Part shown: piece by piece, positions 60,700-64,000 of the stretch
Position numbering within the stretch: position 1 is the first letter of the stretch
Layout of the letters: each line of letters opens with the position of its first letter
Source of the DNA: Mesodorylaimus sp. YZB2_4
Lineage: Eukaryota > Nematoda > Enoplea > Dorylaimida > Dorylaimidae
Assembly (NCBI GenBank): GCA_030248295.1
Contig: JASANH010000965.1
Location: forward strand, 434,001-498,000
Length of the DNA stretch: 64,000 bases
Direction of reading: 5' to 3'
The notes under the pieces: model-generated
Seen by the model: the letters and a program-made list of their open reading frames with translations, nothing else
Databases searched by the model: none
Told to the model about the DNA's origin: nothing
Program-made: the position numbers and the translations under genes

Positions 60700-61065
60700 C
60701 TCAGCTCGTTTTGCCCATAGCCAGCCAGCAGTCAAACCTTCTAAGCAAGGCTGTGCGGGGACCAGCGCACACAGCAGCGTCCCTCTGTGCGCCTCCGCTA
60801 GGAGCACCCACATGAGGGCATCCTGGACTGGACACCGACTTTCCTCATGGATTGTGGACAGGCTCGATTGGCACTCGGAGCACCTCGACGGCACTGGGTG
60901 AGTCATCCACGGCCTGGTGTGCTATGTCAGCGAGGGTTTATATGGTTCTCAAACCGACCTCTATCACCGGGAATTGAATCCGGGACGATCACAGCCGCTA
61001 GCTCCCTTCCTTATATGGGCAGACGAACGCCAAACCGCTGCACCATGATTGCAGCGCTGCCCCGC
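60700..61065 (-). repeat. tRNA-derived SINE, copy 5 (head 60946-61065, body 60700-60945)
   Basis: The body is colinear with copies 1 and 3 (cagcgtccctctg, gagggcatcctggactgga, gcactcggagcacctcgacgg). The B box is mutated (gaattgaatccggg). The A box region (aaaccgctgcaccat on plus) is recognisable. Confidence 0.75.
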
Positions 61066-61254
61066 TGCAACATGATTTTAATATATGAAGGCCAATTTCT
61101 TAACAGACCAAGCCTTGAGGATCTCTCCTGGTTTTATTCCACAAACGCTAATGTAGAGCGCAATGAAGTCAGGAAGTACCTACTATAGGATTTCGAAGTG
61201 GTGCTGTACAATTAGCGTTCGTTCGGGATCCCGCTCCTGCTCGGGGTTGCCCCT

Positions 61255-61290
61255 CCCGAACCCGATCCCGATCCCGATCCCGATAAAAAG
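61255..61290. repeat. short tandem repeat (gatccc)n
   Basis: cccgatcccgatcccgatcccgat, about four units, within a gcgggactcggg-type imperfect palindrome. Confidence 0.7.
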
Positions 61291-61394
61291 TGGTCGGGAC
61301 TCGGGACTGAATGTTATGGACATAAAATGTTTTTATTGCAACAGGGAGCGGGACTGGTGTGTGGGGAACGATATGTAGGGGCGAGAAGAGCATG

Positions 61395-61885
61395 ATGGAA
61401 TGAAAGTACTTCACAAAATGCAGAAGTCCTGCTTCTTCTAAAGTACAATTTGCGCGCTTGAGTAGCAGCCTGGATTTCCCATTGCCTGTCTAGTCACTAG
61501 ATGGCAGGCCATCATCTGCTGCGGAAGCTGACGACATTCTGGTTGACACTGACTCTGATGTCATGGCGATCAAAATGTTTTAGCTGGGGAAATAGAGAGG
61601 CTTTGGGGGATGATTGAATTGATAGAGAGGAAGGGAGGGATTTGTTTGCTAATTTGTAACTGATTCTTCGCTTCTTTGCTTGCCTGATTTTGAATGCAAT
61701 GGTTTTTACTACAAATTATTCAAGGAAAGGGAATCTTTGAATTTTTTTATTGGCCACTCAGGGTAGGTAGCCTAAAATACATCACAACAGTCATAAGTGC
61801 GCGCCCCTTATGACATAAGAGCTGTTTTGGCAGCTACTTCTGAAAATGTATATTCTAAACTATGTAAGTGCTCCTTGTATATTCT
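61395..61885. other. intergenic, no gene seen
   Basis: Contains a duplicated tgtatattctaaact string (about 61846-61861 and 61877-61891) immediately before the SINE copy at 61890; nothing looks coding. Confidence 0.4.
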
Positions 61886-61889
61886 AAAC

Positions 61890-62053
61890 TCGGAGCACGT
61901 AGACCGTACTGGGTGAGTCACCCACGGTCAGCGAGGGTTTATGGTTCGTAAACCGACCTCCGTCACCGGGAATCGAACCCAGGACGCCCAGCTGCTCGCT
62001 ATCAAGCAATACAGAGAGACAAATGCCGAACCACTGCGCCACTATGGCAGCCT
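61890..62053 (-). repeat. tRNA-derived SINE, copy 6 (head plus end of body)
   Basis: Minus strand shows a B box GGGTTCGATTCCCG (plus cgggaatcgaaccca) and the tattgcttgatagcgag string. The A-box region (gccgaaccactgcgccac on plus) has two changes. The body part is limited to ctcggagcacgtagaccgtactgggtgagtca. Confidence 0.8.
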
Positions 62054-62139
62054 TTATACCTTTTTTAAGTTTTGTGGGTTGGGCCCCGTGCCGTCGCAGT
62101 TACCCACGTAACTTCCAGCCTGTTTTGCCTGTAGCTGGC

Positions 62140-62375
62140 CAGCAGTCGCGATATGATATGCGAGGCCGTGAGGTGTCCAGCTGTCACGGCAGCTTCCCTG
62201 TGTGTCTCCACTAGGACCACCCCCACACCAGGGCATCCTATGCCAGCACCAGCGTCCCAGGATGAGGGATCTTACCGACTGGTCCCTGATCTCTACTCGT
62301 TCGGCGTCCAACACTTGACGGTACCAGGTCAGTCGCCCAGACTTCACGGGCGGTGCATTCATATACTGTCGGTTA
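62140..62375. repeat. dispersed repeat related to the SINE body, copy 2
   Basis: Inverted copy of 57288-57500: cacggcagcttccctgtgtgtctcc, agcaccagcgtcccaggatgagg and gactggtccctgat have exact or near complements there. Confidence 0.65.
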
Positions 62376-62399
62376 CTCCCCTGTTTAGGCTACTCTGGC

Positions 62400-63800
62400 A
62401 CAACCCCACAAACGTGGTCTTATTTCCACGCTGCATGATGTACAAACAGTTTTAGGGGTATAAATCCGCCTTCAGGGTAGACGACGTTATGTTATGCTGT
62501 CCTTCATACCATCTACTGTACACATGTTCAAGTTACCGCATCACCAAACGCGGGTATTGCGTCCGAGGGCGAAGGGACACACTACACAAGAAAGGATTTA
62601 CCCAGCTGCGAGTCGAACATTCGCCTGTAACTTGTCTCAGGCTAGGCCGACCCACACAGCATAGGGTGGGCTGCAATCAGTCAACAAAAAGACAGTCCAT
62701 CTTAGGCATACATCCTACTCTGCAGCACAGCTGTTTGACCGTTTGACCCTCGCTAACTGAGAAAAGCCCCTTTGCCCTGACACCTGCCAACCATTCACGG
62801 AAGTATCTAGGCTCTGCTCTCTCCTAGGTATTTGCTTACTGTATACCGGGCACGAGTAAAGCATGGAATGACACATACAGTAGCTGCTCCTGTGTTCCAT
62901 GCCTCGAGTACAATCGGGCGTACATGAGTGTAGAGGTTTGTGGTCTGTCGCACAGATGCTAGTGCTTCTCTGTTCGCCGTGCATTCCACATATACCCAAT
63001 TTTCTGCCTTCCGGTGCACAATTAGGATAAAAATTAGGATGCTGTCTGGTGAAAATGCTATGAACAGCAGACTTTCGACTGGCATCAGTCGCCTTGCAGC
63101 AGGGAACTGATGTGAACTCACACATAGCTAACGGAGAAACACGCTCGTGATCACAGGCGGCAAAGTAAGACTTCCCACCATCAGCCAGCCAATCAACTGT
63201 AGGAGCTCGTCTGGCGATTGATCCTCTACCTACTACTACCAGGATCCGGCAGCTGGGAATATCACTCGCCAATGTGATGTTTCAGCCACGGACTAGGTGC
63301 AAGGCTTGGGGGTGGGGTGGCTGGCCTGGGTTTTTGGCGTGGTGCAAAAGCTGTACCGATCATTCCCTCGCGATATGTGCTCTGACGCTATACCAGTCAA
63401 TGGTAGCTAGTGCTGTGGCCCTTAAGAACAGTGGGATCCGAGCGATCTAGGCTGCATAGGGAGCAATCTCCATTCAAACCCCGCGCATATCCTAATATTG
63501 TGACTAGAAGATGCAGATTTTCCAGGAACAACCGAGTATTCTTATTTAGCATTGGAAAAGGCTTCAATGCACGAGACGTTATGGCCATGCTAAAATTATA
63601 CAATAATTGACCATGACCACAACACACACGATGAGTACAATACACCCTATATGCCCTATACAAGCATGCACACTTTTGAATATTGCTTAAGCCATTCATT
63701 CCAGCATCAGTTTCAACCAGACATAAACGCCACCCCGCCAGTGGGCGGTGGTATGTCATCATGTATAATCACCCTTTCAGTGCTTCCATATTTGGGCTTA
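62400..63800. other. no gene seen
   Basis: A 185-codon minus-strand frame (62715-63272) overlaps a 104-codon frame, but neither shows a domain, splice context or coherent composition. I leave both uncalled. Confidence 0.35.
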
Positions 63801-63801
63801 C

Positions 63802-64000
63802 CATCACCCGGTGTAGACCGTTGCTCGTCTGATCTAGGTGTCTTGGTCGGAGTGTCAACGGGTGGCAGTTCAAATGGGTCATTCGGTGGTCTCTCAATCT
63901 GCTGCTGATGCCCATGTTGCTGTAACGCCCCTAGGCCCAGGCCAGTCTGCCCGATAGTAGCCACTATTTCTTGCGGGGCGACAGTGCCTTGCGGACGTTG
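63802..64000 (-). CDS. possible partial exon of a Gln/Pro-rich protein running off the window
   Basis: The minus-strand frame is open from the window edge to a GT donor (gatg|gtaagc) at about 63802. The peptide is low-complexity: Gln/Gly/His-rich (LQQHGHQQQIE) followed by Pro/Thr/Ser-rich (ELPPVDTPTKTPRSDEQRS). No domain is visible; it could be a disordered region of a real gene or a retroelement polyprotein. Confidence 0.35.

Noticed and set aside
62715..63272. 185-codon minus-strand frame
   Set aside because: Overlaps another long frame on the same strand, with no domain, signal peptide or splice context.

Overview
This window is nuclear DNA from an animal, most likely a nematode of an early-branching (enoplean, clade I/II-like) lineage. 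The genes are split by many short GT-AG introns, often 50-100 bases. A degenerate array at 60243-60350 is built on the nematode telomere unit TTAGGC (read as GCCTAA). Nematode-typical families are present: an MSP-domain protein, a TTBK/CK1-like kinase copy, and a secreted C-type-lectin/PAN protein. A DNMT1-type cytosine methyltransferase is also present; C. elegans has lost this gene, while it is reported from some clade I nematodes. The lineage call is inference, since no rRNA or mitochondrial marker lies in the window.

Layout. 1-7 kb: DNMT1 (+), with a possible divergent small gene (-) upstream. 9.0-9.7 kb: cyclophilin A (-). 10.7-11.35 and 16.55-17.2 kb: two 3' ends of LINE elements. 12.2-13.6 kb: CTLD/PAN secreted protein (+), followed by two unrecognised cysteine-containing exons at 15.0-15.6 kb. 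18.9-31.0 kb: UBR5/HYD HECT E3 ligase (-). 31.5-38.4 kb: CYLD deubiquitinase (-), immediately upstream of UBR5 on the same strand. 40.3-44.3 kb: an OATP/SLCO transporter (+). 46.8-53.6 kb: a coiled-coil, double-Tudor protein (-). 55.07-55.63 kb: small MSP-domain protein (+). 55.9-57.3 kb: a probable LTR plus gag remnant. 58.8-59.9 kb: a decayed TTBK-like kinase (+). 60-64 kb: repeats, ending in a possible partial Gln/Pro-rich exon.

The rest is repeat-rich. There is a tRNA-derived SINE family (A box, B box and a long body) in at least six copies, two copies of a TIR/MITE family (one inside a UBR5 intron), a foldback element inside an OATP intron, GGTCGG-rich repeats in CYLD and Tudor-gene introns, and several other tRNA-like fragments.

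Functionally, two themes stand out. One is ubiquitin signalling: an E3 ligase and a deubiquitinase stand head to tail 504 bases apart. The other is genome defence or germline: DNMT1 and a multi-Tudor protein sit in a transposon-rich neighbourhood. The DNMT1 is unusual because it keeps RFTS, one BAH domain and the catalytic domain but shows no CXXC finger, no first BAH domain and no Gly-Lys linker. All exon joins were inferred by eye from splice motifs and family similarity.
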